Shown piece by piece: positions 1 to 6,551 of a stretch of DNA of 10,084 bases (its first letter is position 1; each line of letters starts with the position of its first letter). The DNA lies in the NCBI GenBank assembly GCA_029256565.1, contig JAQSXQ010000026.1, positions 1-10,084 of the forward strand, written 5' to 3'. The DNA is from Mycobacterium sp. Lineage in GTDB: Bacteria > Actinomycetota > Actinomycetes > Mycobacteriales > Mycobacteriaceae. The notes below the pieces were generated by a model. It was not told where the DNA came from. It did not search any database and worked only from the letters and a program-made list of their open reading frames with translations. The position numbers and the translations under genes were made by a program.

Positions 1-314
1 ACGTCGAACACCGTGACGGTGACCGCCAGCATCGTGCCGACGGGCCGGGTGGCCGCGAGCTGCTCGAGCACCGCGAGCCTGAAGTCGTCCGGCTCCGGCA
101 TCGCGGTGCCGAAGAAGTCGGCGACCTCGGCGAGCCGGTGCCACGCTCCGCCGACGTCGGGGTCCACGCCGACGACGACGGGCATGGTCAGCATCGGGTT
201 GGTGCCGAGGTGGGTGATGACTTGCGTCACAGGCAGAAGCGGAGTAACGATCTCGGGTATCGAGTGCGTCGAGCGGGACCCAGACGGGGACGACACGTCC
301 ACTGCCGCCGTCAT
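1..314 (-). CDS. Hypothetical protein, N-terminal part (runs off left edge)
   Basis: An open minus-strand frame starts at the ATG at 314 and continues past base 1, giving 104 residues without a stop. I do not recognise the family. The first 25 or so residues are Ser/Thr/Pro-rich; after them comes a well-behaved stretch (VTQVITHLGTNPMLTMP, then VVVGVDPDVGGAWHRLAEVA) with strong third-position G/C, as expected of a real gene here. There is no signal peptide or clear membrane segment in the visible part. An in-frame GTG at 341 would add nine residues and lies 9 nt after a TAGAAT box, so it is an alternative start; another GTG at 230 is also possible. It is divergent from the GNAT gene. M. tuberculosis has lprH and uvrC on this side, but nothing visible identifies it as either. 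Confidence 0.6.
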   Translation of the reverse strand, partial: MTAAVDVSSPSGSRSTHSIPEIVTPLLPVTQVITHLGTNPMLTMPVVVGVDPDVGGAWHRLAEVADFFGTAMPEPDDFRLAVLEQLAATRPVGTMLAVTVTVFD

Positions 315-333
315 GCCCGCGTCCGATCGAAAA

Positions 334-356
334 GCCCTCACTATCAGGGCATTCTA
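334..356 (-). promoter_or_regulatory. Candidate -10 box and inverted repeat upstream of the partial gene
   Basis: On the minus strand TAGAAT (351-356) matches the mycobacterial TANNNT -10 pattern. Directly downstream is a perfect 5-bp inverted repeat, GCCCT (334-338) and AGGGC (346-350), separated by 7 nt and lying over the expected start of transcription. It could be an operator or a small 5'-UTR hairpin. No convincing -35 box is seen. Such short repeats occur by chance, so the promoter call is the firmer part. Confidence 0.35.
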
Positions 357-412
357 TCGCACGCGACGGATGCGGCCGTGTGGCCCGACGAGCGCCGGCG
401 CATAGGCACCTG

Positions 413-883
413 GTGACGGCACCGAGCGTGGTCAGGCTGACCGAGGAGCAGTGGCGCGCCTTCGCGACCCTGCGCCTGCGCGCACTGCGCGACACCCTCG
501 GCGACCAGGACCGGCAGTACCGCAGCGAGGAGGCCTTCACGGCCGCGCAGTGGCGGCGCAGATTGCGGGCGCACACCCAGTTCGCGGCAGTGCTCGACGA
601 CCGCATGGTCGGCCTGATCGGGGTGCAGCGGGAGAGCGCAGACTCGGCGTACCTGTACTCGCTGTGGCTGGAACCGTCCGCCCGCAGGCGCGGGCTCGCC
701 CACGAGCTGGTCACCGCGGCCGTCGACTGGGCGCGCGCCGAACGGGTGCGCACCGTCACGCTGCGGGTCGAGGACGACAACGACGTCGCGCTCGGCGTGT
801 ATCAGGACCTCGGGTTCACCATGGACGCCACCGTCACCGCGGGCAACCCCGACGAGGTCACGATGCGTCTGAACGTCGGCTGA
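413..883 (+). CDS. GNAT-family N-acetyltransferase
   Basis: The 156-residue product has the GCN5-related acetyltransferase fold signature. Motif A is at about residues 80-99: a YLYSLWLEP strand, then RRRGLA, the pyrophosphate-binding loop for acetyl-CoA. Motif B is at 130-135 (YQDLGF). Between them RTVTLRVEDDN is the usual strand leading to the N-x-A-L helix. The substrate cannot be read from the sequence; small-molecule amines, antibiotics and protein N-termini are all possible. I chose the GTG at 413 because AGG lies 7 nt upstream and it gives a typical GNAT length; a GTG at 380 would add 11 Arg/Ala-rich residues that look non-coding. The gene is on the opposite strand to its neighbours, is divergent from the partial gene, and its 3' end overlaps the PH-domain gene by 26 nt. 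M. tuberculosis does not, to my knowledge, have a GNAT gene at this exact place. Confidence 0.85.
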   Translation: MTAPSVVRLTEEQWRAFATLRLRALRDTLGDQDRQYRSEEAFTAAQWRRRLRAHTQFAAVLDDRMVGLIGVQRESADSAYLYSLWLEPSARRRGLAHELVTAAVDWARAERVRTVTLRVEDDNDVALGVYQDLGFTMDATVTAGNPDEVTMRLNVG

Positions 884-1331
884 CATCGGTGCGGTAGCGC
901 GCCATCAGTTCGCGCACCCGGTCCATCGACTCGACGGCACGCATCTTGTCGACCGCCTGGATCGCCATCGCCGGGACGTACTCGTCGTCGGGGAGGTCGA
1001 CCCGGGCCCACCGCGTCCCGGGCGGGAACGACACGTCCACCACCTCCGACCAGGGAATCAGGCGGTAGGTCAACAGGTTCCGGACCGCGATGCCCTCGCT
1101 GCCCACCCGCAGCCGCGGCCGGGCGAAGAGCAGGACGAGGCCGCCGATGATGATGCCCAGCAGGGCGATCGCCACCTGATCGGCCGTCCGGAAGATCACA
1201 CCGCTCGAGCCGATCTTGAGCAGGAACCCCACCGTGATGTGCGCAGCGGCGATGAGAAACGCTGCACCGTAGGCGAAGTACGGCGTGAGGTGCGGACGCA
1301 CCTCCAGATCCCAGCGGCCGGAGTCGGTCAC
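858..1331 (-). CDS. PH-domain membrane protein (Rv1417-like)
   Basis: A 157-residue protein. It has a short N-terminus (WDLEVRPHLTP), two hydrophobic helices at about 18-38 and 52-70 with a short loop between them, then a soluble domain opening with RPRLRVGSEGIAVRN and LIPWSEVVDVSFP. This is the usual start of bacterial PH-like domains (bPH_6 type), in which the first strands are followed by an IPW..V motif. It resembles Rv1417, which also follows ribH. The GTG start at 1331 overlaps the ribH stop as GTGA, so it should be translated by coupling to ribH. Its role is unknown; the steady linkage to lumazine synthase in mycobacteria hints at a link to the flavin pathway or merely shared expression. 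The C-terminus (RRSDAS) overlaps the end of the convergent GNAT gene. Confidence 0.85.
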   Translation of the reverse strand: MTDSGRWDLEVRPHLTPYFAYGAAFLIAAAHITVGFLLKIGSSGVIFRTADQVAIALLGIIIGGLVLLFARPRLRVGSEGIAVRNLLTYRLIPWSEVVDVSFPPGTRWARVDLPDDEYVPAMAIQAVDKMRAVESMDRVRELMARYRTDVSRRSDAS

Positions 1332-1804
1332 GAGCCGCGGATCTCCCGCAGTGTCACCGCGGTCGACAACGCGGCGGCCGCCGCCTGCGCGCCCTTGTCC
1401 TCGCTGGAGCCGGGCAGGCCGGCACGGTCGATCGCCTGCTGCTCGTCGTTCACGGTGAGCACGCCGTTGGCGACGGGGGTGGACTCGTCGAGCGACACGC
1501 GGGTGAGTCCCTGCGTGACGGCGTCGCACACGTAGTCGAAGTGCGGGGTCTGGCCGCGGATCACCACGCCGAGCGCCACGACGGCGTCGTGCTTGACGGC
1601 GAGAGCCTGCGCGACCACCGGGATCTCGATCGCGCCGAGCACGCGGACGACGGTGGGCTCCACCACACCGGAGTCCTTCGCGGTGCGCACCGCGCCGTCG
1701 AGCAGCGCGTTGCAGATGGTGTCGTGCCAGGTGCTGGCGACGATCGCGAGGCTCACGTCCGAGGCGTCGATGGCCGGCATCTCCGGCACTCCGTGGCCGC
1801 TCAC
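1328..1804 (-). CDS. ribH: 6,7-dimethyl-8-ribityllumazine synthase
   Basis: Lumazine synthase condenses 5-amino-6-ribitylamino-uracil with 3,4-dihydroxy-2-butanone 4-phosphate to give the lumazine that RibE dismutates to riboflavin. The 158-residue product covers the whole family length. Visible active-site elements are the aromatic Trp26 in IVASTWH, GAIEIP at 57-62, GQTPHF with the catalytic His88, and the phosphate-binding Arg127 with the SEDKG motif at 134-138. It is close to M. tuberculosis RibH throughout. Members of this family assemble as pentamers or 60-mer capsids in the cytoplasm. The GTG start overlaps the ribBA stop in a GTGA, and its own stop overlaps the PH gene start in the same way, so the three are probably translated in series from the ribBA message. 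Confidence 0.97.
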   Translation of the reverse strand: MSGHGVPEMPAIDASDVSLAIVASTWHDTICNALLDGAVRTAKDSGVVEPTVVRVLGAIEIPVVAQALAVKHDAVVALGVVIRGQTPHFDYVCDAVTQGLTRVSLDESTPVANGVLTVNDEQQAIDRAGLPGSSEDKGAQAAAAALSTAVTLREIRGS

Positions 1805-3129
1805 GGCGCGCCACCGGTCTCGTCGGCCGTCGGGGGCAACCGGTCCCCCAGCATGTAGACCGCCTCGTCGTAGCCGTCCATGCGGACCGACTCGTCGAAG
1901 TCGTCGAGCCCGGACAGGTCGTGACCCATCCGGTCGCGCTTGGTCATCAGGTACCGGATGTTCTCCGAGTTGGCGCGCACCGGCAGCGGGACCCGCTCGA
2001 TGATGTGCAACCCGTACCCGTCGAGTCCGACGCGCTTGGCCGGGTTGTTGGTGAGCAGCCGCATCGACCGGATGCCCAGGTCGACGAGGATCTGCGCGCC
2101 GATGCCGTAGTCGCGCGCGTCGGCGGGCAGACCGAGCTTCAGGTTCGCGTCCACGGTGTCGGCGCCCGCGTCCTGCAGCTGATAGGCCTGCAGCTTGTGC
2201 ATGAGGCCGATGCCCCTGCCCTCGTGGCCGCGCATGTAGAGCACGACGCCGCGGCCCTCGCGGGCGACCATGGCCAGCGCCGCGTCCAGCTGGGGCCCGC
2301 AGTCGCACCGGCGTGACCCGAACACGTCGCCGGTCAGGCACTCGGAGTGCACGCGGACCAGCACGTCGTGGCCGTCCGCATCCGGTCCGGCGATGTCGCC
2401 GCGGACCAGCGCCACGTGCTCGACGTCCTCGTAGATGCTGGAGTAGCCGACGGCACGAAACTCGCCGTAGCGGGTGGGGATGCGGGCCTCGGCGATGCGC
2501 TCGACGTGGCGTTCGTGCTTGCGGCGCCACTCGATCAGGTCGGCGATGGAGATGAGGGCCAGGTCGTGATCGTCGGCGAAGACGCGCAGCTCGTCGGTCT
2601 GGGCCATCGCGCCCTCGTCCTTCTGGCTGACGATCTCGCAGATGGTGCCCGCGGGCTGCAGTCCGGCCAGGCGGGCCAGGTCGACGGCGGCCTCGGTGTG
2701 GCCGGGCCTGCGCAGCACGCCGCCGTCCTTGGCGCGCAGCGGTACGACGTGACCGGGCCTGGTGAACTCGTCGGCCTTGGACGACGGGTCGGCCAGCAGC
2801 CGCATCGTGGTGGCGCGGTCGGAGGCCGAGATGCCCGTGCCCACGCCCTGCTTGGCGTCGACGGTGACGGTGTAGGCCGTCTGATGCTTGTCCTGGTTCA
2901 CCGCGTACATGGGCAGCAGGCCCAGCCTGTCGCAGACCTCGCCCGAGAGCGGCACGCAGAGATAACCCGAGGTGTAGCGCACCATGAACGCCACCAGCTC
3001 CGGCGTGGCCTTCTCGGCCGCGAAGATCAGGTCGCCCTCGTTCTCGCGGTCCTCGTCGTCGATGACGACCACGGCCTTGCCGGCAGCAATGTCGGCTATC
3101 GCCCGCTCGACGGAATCAAGCCTCGTCAT
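1801..3129 (-). CDS. ribBA: Bifunctional DHBP synthase / GTP cyclohydrolase II
   Basis: This 442-residue enzyme (ribA2 in M. tuberculosis) supplies both precursors of riboflavin. The N-terminal half (about 1-202) is 3,4-dihydroxy-2-butanone 4-phosphate synthase, with the acidic metal-binding loop DDEDRENEGDL at 24-34 and RPGHTEA at 141-147. The C-terminal half (about 208-405) is GTP cyclohydrolase II: zinc ligands Cys264, Cys275 and Cys277 in the CLTGDVFGSRRCDC block, MRGHEGRGIGL at 299-309, and DARDY at 337-341 holding the catalytic Arg and Tyr. The two extra residues in MRGHEGRG are usual in actinobacteria. The tail after about 405 is acidic and looks species-specific. The ATG at 3129 has an AGGTG Shine-Dalgarno (3136-3140) 6 nt upstream. 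It heads the ribBA-ribH-PH unit. The small genes between ribC and ribA2 in M. tuberculosis (Rv1413, Rv1414) are absent. Confidence 0.97.
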   Translation of the reverse strand: MTRLDSVERAIADIAAGKAVVVIDDEDRENEGDLIFAAEKATPELVAFMVRYTSGYLCVPLSGEVCDRLGLLPMYAVNQDKHQTAYTVTVDAKQGVGTGISASDRATTMRLLADPSSKADEFTRPGHVVPLRAKDGGVLRRPGHTEAAVDLARLAGLQPAGTICEIVSQKDEGAMAQTDELRVFADDHDLALISIADLIEWRRKHERHVERIAEARIPTRYGEFRAVGYSSIYEDVEHVALVRGDIAGPDADGHDVLVRVHSECLTGDVFGSRRCDCGPQLDAALAMVAREGRGVVLYMRGHEGRGIGLMHKLQAYQLQDAGADTVDANLKLGLPADARDYGIGAQILVDLGIRSMRLLTNNPAKRVGLDGYGLHIIERVPLPVRANSENIRYLMTKRDRMGHDLSGLDDFDESVRMDGYDEAVYMLGDRLPPTADETGGAP

Positions 3130-3283
3130 CTACGTCACCTACTTCGAAGGGGTCGCCGCCGGGTGCCCACCGCGTCGATCGCGCAGTGCGGTCCGGGGCG
3201 TCCTGGACCTTGTGAACCGACATCAGTATGAACCACTGAGACGGGTGAGTTATTGCCGCGCCCGACCACCGGGTTGGGACCGG
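3130..3283 (-). promoter_or_regulatory. Upstream region of ribBA
   Basis: A 154-bp gap between the ribE stop and the ribBA start. On the minus strand it has a good Shine-Dalgarno (AGGTG, 3136-3140) and one weak -10 candidate, CATACT (3225-3230), without a convincing -35. A 5-bp inverted repeat, TCAGT (3223-3227) with ACTGA (3235-3239), overlaps that box. I looked for the conserved blocks of the FMN riboswitch and do not see them. The gap suggests that ribBA may have its own promoter rather than depending on ribE, but this is inference. Confidence 0.3.
3261..3278 (-). terminator. Weak hairpin after ribE
   Basis: Six nucleotides downstream of the ribE stop the minus-strand RNA can form CCCAACC / GGTCGGG around a 4-nt CGGT loop: six pairs interrupted by one A-C mismatch. 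There is no U-tract. Mycobacterial terminators often lack U-tracts, but this stem is weak, so it may do nothing. Confidence 0.22.
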
Positions 3284-3883
3284 TTACGCGTCCCGGCTGT
3301 TGAGCAGTCGCTCGACGTACTTGGCGATCACGTCGACCTCCAGGTTGACCGGCGTGCCGACCTCGGCCCGTCCGAGCGTCGTGAGCCCGAGGGTGGTTGG
3401 GATCAGCGACACCTCGAGCCAGTCGTCACCCAGTGCCGACACGGTCAGCGACACGCCGTCGATGGTGATCGACCCCTTCTCGACGACGTAGCGGGACAGC
3501 GACGCGGGCACGGAGATCCGCACGACCTCCCAATTCTCCGACGGCGACCGGGAGACGACGTAGCCGGTGCCATCGACGTGGCCCTGCACGATGTGCCCGC
3601 CGAGCCTGCTGTTGACGGCCGCGGCGCGTTCGAGGTTCACGCGGCTGCCGACGTCGACGCCGGCGAGGCTGGATCGGTTGAGGGTCTCGGCCATGACGTC
3701 GGCGGTGAACTCGCCGCCTGCCCGCACCTCCACGACGGTCAGACAGACGCCATTGACGGCGATCGAATCACCGTGACCCGCATCGGCGGTCACCAGCGGA
3801 CCGCGGATGACGAACCGCGCGGCATCGACCAACTCCTCCTTGCCGACGACCTCACCCAGTTCTTCGACGATTCCCGTGAACAC
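3284..3883 (-). CDS. ribE: Riboflavin synthase alpha chain
   Basis: This is called ribC in M. tuberculosis. It dismutates two 6,7-dimethyl-8-ribityllumazine molecules into riboflavin and the RibH substrate 5-amino-6-ribitylamino-uracil. The 199-residue product shows the internal duplication of the family. The first barrel starts MFTGIVEELG, with GDSIAVNGVCLTV at 38-50; the second has GHIVQGHVDGTG at 96-107, with KGSITIDGVSLTV at 136-148. The C-terminal helix (VIAKYVERLL) would drive trimer formation. The GTG start is fixed by the invariant MFTGI N-terminus. A TAGCCT box ends exactly 6 nt before this GTG, so the mRNA is probably leaderless; GGAG is present but only 2 nt from the start, too close to work well as a Shine-Dalgarno. 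It is divergent from lprG. Confidence 0.97.
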   Translation of the reverse strand: MFTGIVEELGEVVGKEELVDAARFVIRGPLVTADAGHGDSIAVNGVCLTVVEVRAGGEFTADVMAETLNRSSLAGVDVGSRVNLERAAAVNSRLGGHIVQGHVDGTGYVVSRSPSENWEVVRISVPASLSRYVVEKGSITIDGVSLTVSALGDDWLEVSLIPTTLGLTTLGRAEVGTPVNLEVDVIAKYVERLLNSRDA

Positions 3884-3889
3884 GTCTCC

Positions 3890-3895
3890 AGGCTA
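3890..3895 (-). promoter_or_regulatory. Candidate leaderless promoter of ribE (-10 box)
   Basis: The minus-strand TAGCCT fits TANNNT and is followed by 6 nt (GGAGAC) and then the ribE GTG. In mycobacteria transcription usually begins about 7 nt after the -10 box, which here is the first base of the start codon. A TGATCA lies 18 nt upstream in the -35 position but is not a good -35 match. Confidence 0.5.
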
Positions 3896-3913
3896 GTCAG
3901 CGCGGCCCGACGA

Positions 3914-4033
3914 TGATCACGGTGACGTTCCGAGCCCGATCCGACGACCTCCGACGTGATCGGATCGAGGCGACGGAATCGCTGATCAAGGGCCGTGGCA
4001 ACCGCCGGACCGGTAGCCCGGGGGACCTGATCA
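3914..4033. promoter_or_regulatory. Inverted repeat and three TGATCA sites between ribE and lprG
   Basis: Within the divergent intergenic region is a perfect 8-bp inverted repeat, CGATCCGA (3937-3944) and TCGGATCG (3960-3967), whose arms start 23 bp apart, about two helical turns. The palindrome TGATCA occurs three times, at 3914-3919, 3983-3988 and 4028-4033; the outer two fall near the -35 positions of ribE and lprG. These could be binding sites for a regulator shared by the two genes. No regulator gene is in the window, so this is a candidate only. Confidence 0.35.
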
Positions 4034-4048
4034 CCGAGCCCGACCCTC

Positions 4049-4054
4049 TACGAT
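4049..4054 (+). promoter_or_regulatory. Candidate leaderless promoter of lprG-P55 (-10 box)
   Basis: TACGAT fits the mycobacterial TANNNT -10 box and is followed by 6 nt (GGGCGC) and then the lprG ATG at 4061. There is no Shine-Dalgarno before that ATG, which agrees with a leaderless message starting at the A of the start codon. A TGATCA/CTGATC sits at about the -35 distance. Confidence 0.55.
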
Positions 4055-4060
4055 GGGCGC

Positions 4061-4771
4061 ATGCAGACGCGCCCCCGGCTTGCCGTCCAATCCCTGTTCA
4101 CCGCCCTCGTCACCGCCACCCTGCTGGTCGCAGGGTGTTCGTCGTCCGACAAGGCGTCCGATGCCCCACTCCCCGAAGCGGCCACGCTGCTGACGGAGTC
4201 CAACGCGACCACCAAGGCCCAGCAGAGCGTTCACCTGCAGCTCACCACCACGGGTGAGATCCCGGAACTGCCGATCGCCTCGCTGACCGGCGATCTGACC
4301 CAGGCGCCCGCCGTTGCCGCGTCCGGCAAGGCCGACATCGTGTTCCTCGGCCAGAAGCTCGAGGGCGTCGACTTCGTGGTCGCCGACAACATCCTCTACG
4401 GCGCCATCACGCCGGACAGCTGGCAGGACTTCGGTCCCGCGGCGGACATCTACGACGTGTCGGCGATCCTGAACCCGGACACCGGCCTGGCCAACCTGCT
4501 CGCCAACTTCTCCGACGCCAAGACCGACGGCCGCGAGAACGTCAACGGCGTCGACGCGGTCAAGGTGTCCGGCAGCGTCAGCGCGGACGCCGTCAACAAG
4601 ATCGCCCCGCAGCTCGCAGCGACGGGTCCGGTCCCGGGTACCGCCTGGATCCAGGAAGAGGGCGACCATCAGCTGATCCAGGCCAAGCTGGAGCCCAAGC
4701 CCGGACAGAGCGTGCAGATGACGCTGTCGGACTGGGGTAAGCCGGTCACCGTCACCAAGCCCGCGGTGTGA
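4061..4771 (+). CDS. lprG: LprG lipoprotein, lipid-binding partner of P55
   Basis: LprG is a cell-envelope lipoprotein of the LppX/LprAFG family that binds triacylated lipids (triacylglycerides, LAM/LM precursors) in a large hydrophobic cavity and works with the P55 transporter in moving them to the outer layers. The 236-residue product starts with a basic n-region (MQTRPR) and a hydrophobic segment, then a lipobox VAGC with the acylated Cys26. After a Ser/Asp-rich linker comes the family fold: LPEAATLLTES, SVHLQLTTTG, then GKADIVFLGQKLEGVDFVV, the AILNPDTGLANLLANF segment lining the cavity entrance, and the closing strands GTAWIQEEGDHQLIQAKLEP. It matches Rv1411c along its length. The start is supported by the signal peptide and by the -10 box 6 nt upstream. 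Its stop overlaps the start of the P55 gene, so the two are one operon. Confidence 0.96.
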   Translation: MQTRPRLAVQSLFTALVTATLLVAGCSSSDKASDAPLPEAATLLTESNATTKAQQSVHLQLTTTGEIPELPIASLTGDLTQAPAVAASGKADIVFLGQKLEGVDFVVADNILYGAITPDSWQDFGPAADIYDVSAILNPDTGLANLLANFSDAKTDGRENVNGVDAVKVSGSVSADAVNKIAPQLAATGPVPGTAWIQEEGDHQLIQAKLEPKPGQSVQMTLSDWGKPVTVTKPAV

Positions 4772-6357
4772 TGGCACACCAAGCCACCACCCAGTCGTCC
4801 GGATCGGCCACCAGTCGCCGGATCGCCATCAGCGCAGGCGGTCTCGCGGTGCTCCTCGGAGCGCTCGACACCTACGTCGTGATCACGATCATCCGCGACG
4901 TGATGATGGACATCCAGATCCCGATCAACCAGATCCAGCGGGTCGCGCCGATCATCACCGGTTACCTGGTGGGCTACATCGCGGCGATGCCGCTGCTGGG
5001 CCGCGCGTCCGACAGGTTCGGGCGCAAGCTGCTGCTGCAGATCAGCCTCGCCGGGTTCGCCGTCGGCTCGATCATCACCGCGATGTCGGGCGATCTCACG
5101 ATGCTCGTCATCGGACGCGTCGTGCAGGGCATCGCCAGCGGCGCGCTGCTGCCCGTCACCCTCGCGCTGGCCGCCGACCTGTGGGCCGAACGCAAGCGGG
5201 CCGCCGTACTCGGCGGCATCGGCGCGGCACAGGAATTGGGCAGCGTGCTCGGCCCGCTCTACGGCATCGCCGTGGTGTGGGCGCTCAACAGCTGGCGCGA
5301 CGTGTTCTGGATCAACGTGCCGATGGCGATCGTCGCCATGGTGATGATCCACTTCAGCGTCCCGGCGAAGCAGAAGACGCAGGGCCCACCCGAGAAGATC
5401 GACGTCATCGGCGGAGTGCTGCTGGCGGTCGTGCTGGTGCTCGTCGTGTTCGGCCTCTACAACCCCGCCCCGGACGGGAAGCAGGTCCTGCCCGAGAACG
5501 GCTGGATCCTGCTGTGCGGCGCTGCCGTCGCGACGGTCGCCTTCTTCGTCTGGGAGAAGATCGCCAAGACCAAGCTGATCGACCCCGTCGGCGTGCACTT
5601 CCGGCCGTTCCTGTGCGCCCTCGGTGCGTCGTTCGCCGCAGGTGCTGCGCTGATGGTGACGCTGGTCAACGTCGAACTGTTCGGCCAGGCCGTGCTGTCC
5701 CTCGACCAGAACGAGGCGGCATTCCTGCTCATGCGGTTCCTGGTCGCCCTGCCCGTCGGCGCCCTGCTCGGTGGATGGATCGCGACCCGCATCGGCGACC
5801 GCGTCGTGGCGTTCGCGGGCCTCGTCATCGCGGCGTTCGCCTACTGGCTGATCTCGCAGTGGCCCGTCGACCTGCTCGCCGCGCGCCACGACTTCGGGTT
5901 GTTCACGCTCCCGACGATGGACGTGGACCTCGCACTGGCCGGCTTCGGGCTGGGCATCGTCATCGGACCGCTGACCTCGGCCGCGCTGCGCGTGGTGCCT
6001 GCGCCGCAGCACGGCATCGCGTCGTCGCTCGTGGTCGTGGCCCGCATGACCGGCATGCTGGTCGGCGTCGCCGCACTGTCGGCGTGGGGTCTGTACCGGT
6101 TCAACCAGCACCTGCAGAGCCTGCCGAAGTCGGCTCCCGGCGGAAACCTGTTGGACACCATCAGGATTCAGGCCGACAACTACCGGGTGGCCTATGCCAT
6201 GCAGTACGGCGAGATCTTCGCGATCACCGCGGTCGTCTGCGTAGTGGGTGCGCTGCTGGGATTGTTCATCAGCGGCAAGAACGAGACCGCCGAGATCCCG
6301 GCGGATGACCCGGATGCGAACCCGGACGAGGCCGAGGCCGTCCGGGCCACCCGCTAG
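4771..6357 (+). CDS. P55 MFS transporter (Rv1410c-like), lipid export
   Basis: This 528-residue major facilitator is the P55 partner of LprG. In mycobacteria the pair exports triacylglycerides, supports envelope integrity and gives low-level drug tolerance. Key residues are Asp33 in LGALDTYVV (TM1), Asp81 in the motif A loop GRASDRFGRK (77-86) and Glu155 in the motif C region GGIGAAQELG. They correspond to the Asp22, Asp70 and Glu147 positions of the M. tuberculosis protein by my alignment. The region around GLYRFNQHLQSL to YGEIFAIT corresponds to the long periplasmic extension of the last two helices typical of this transporter. The C-terminal tail is acidic and cytosolic. The ATG at 4771 shares its A with the lprG TGA; a GTG at 4768 is one codon upstream (GTGATG), so the start is uncertain by one residue. 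No promoter of its own is needed. Confidence 0.95.
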   Translation: MAHQATTQSSGSATSRRIAISAGGLAVLLGALDTYVVITIIRDVMMDIQIPINQIQRVAPIITGYLVGYIAAMPLLGRASDRFGRKLLLQISLAGFAVGSIITAMSGDLTMLVIGRVVQGIASGALLPVTLALAADLWAERKRAAVLGGIGAAQELGSVLGPLYGIAVVWALNSWRDVFWINVPMAIVAMVMIHFSVPAKQKTQGPPEKIDVIGGVLLAVVLVLVVFGLYNPAPDGKQVLPENGWILLCGAAVATVAFFVWEKIAKTKLIDPVGVHFRPFLCALGASFAAGAALMVTLVNVELFGQAVLSLDQNEAAFLLMRFLVALPVGALLGGWIATRIGDRVVAFAGLVIAAFAYWLISQWPVDLLAARHDFGLFTLPTMDVDLALAGFGLGIVIGPLTSAALRVVPAPQHGIASSLVVVARMTGMLVGVAALSAWGLYRFNQHLQSLPKSAPGGNLLDTIRIQADNYRVAYAMQYGEIFAITAVVCVVGALLGLFISGKNETAEIPADDPDANPDEAEAVRATR

Positions 6358-6364
6358 GAGTCGG

Positions 6365-6383
6365 GCGCCGCTCTCAGCAGCGC
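6365..6383. terminator. Possible bidirectional terminator between P55 and the small ORF
   Basis: P55 and the 51-residue gene converge with only 16 nt between their stop codons. GCGC-C-GCT / AGC-A-GCGC can pair around a 3-nt loop: seven pairs with one internal mismatch. The stem starts 7 nt after the P55 stop and overlaps the end of the small ORF. No U-tract follows on either strand. Confidence 0.25.
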
Positions 6384-6529
6384 TCGATGCCCGGCTGCTG
6401 CAACTTGAACTCCTTCGGGTCCACCGGACCCGAGGAGTTCAGCACTGCGCGCAACGGGCGGCACACCATCTCCATGATGGCGCCCTGATCGACCGGTCGA
6501 AGGGTGATCCAGTCCTGCAGAGCAGTCAT
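6374..6529 (-). CDS. Small hypothetical protein, 51 residues
   Basis: I do not recognise this protein. The start at the ATG at 6529 (MTALQDWITLRP) is favoured by AGAGGA about 8 nt upstream. Nearly all third codon positions are G or C (about 43 of 50), the bias expected of a translated gene in this genome. It has no signal peptide or membrane helix. It contains two cysteines, Cys23 in MEMVCRPLR and the very last residue Cys51 (PGIERC). The first half is predicted by eye to be helical, the second half Pro/Gly-rich. It lies alone between ribD and P55, preceded by a TAGAAT promoter and a possible leaderless upstream ORF. A TTG at 6565 would extend it by 12 basic residues but has poorer support. 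Function unknown; the terminal Cys might bind metal or respond to redox state, which is speculation. Confidence 0.55.
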   Translation of the reverse strand: MTALQDWITLRPVDQGAIMEMVCRPLRAVLNSSGPVDPKEFKLQQPGIERC

Positions 6530-6551
6530 GCTCGTCGTCCTCTTCTCGTGC

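Noticed and set aside
2347..3231. Long plus-strand open frame opposite ribBA (294 codons)
   Set aside because: It is antisense to an intact, conserved enzyme gene; its composition (Val/Gly/Asp/His-rich) is what high GC3 produces on the opposite strand.
3130..3283. FMN riboswitch (RFN element) upstream of ribBA
   Set aside because: None of the conserved RFN blocks can be seen on the minus strand here or before ribE, and the gap is GC-rich without the expected multi-branched pairing.
4669..6111. 480-codon minus-strand frame opposite P55
   Set aside because: Its translation is dominated by Asp, His, Arg and Gln with no domain pattern, typical of the antisense of a membrane-protein gene.
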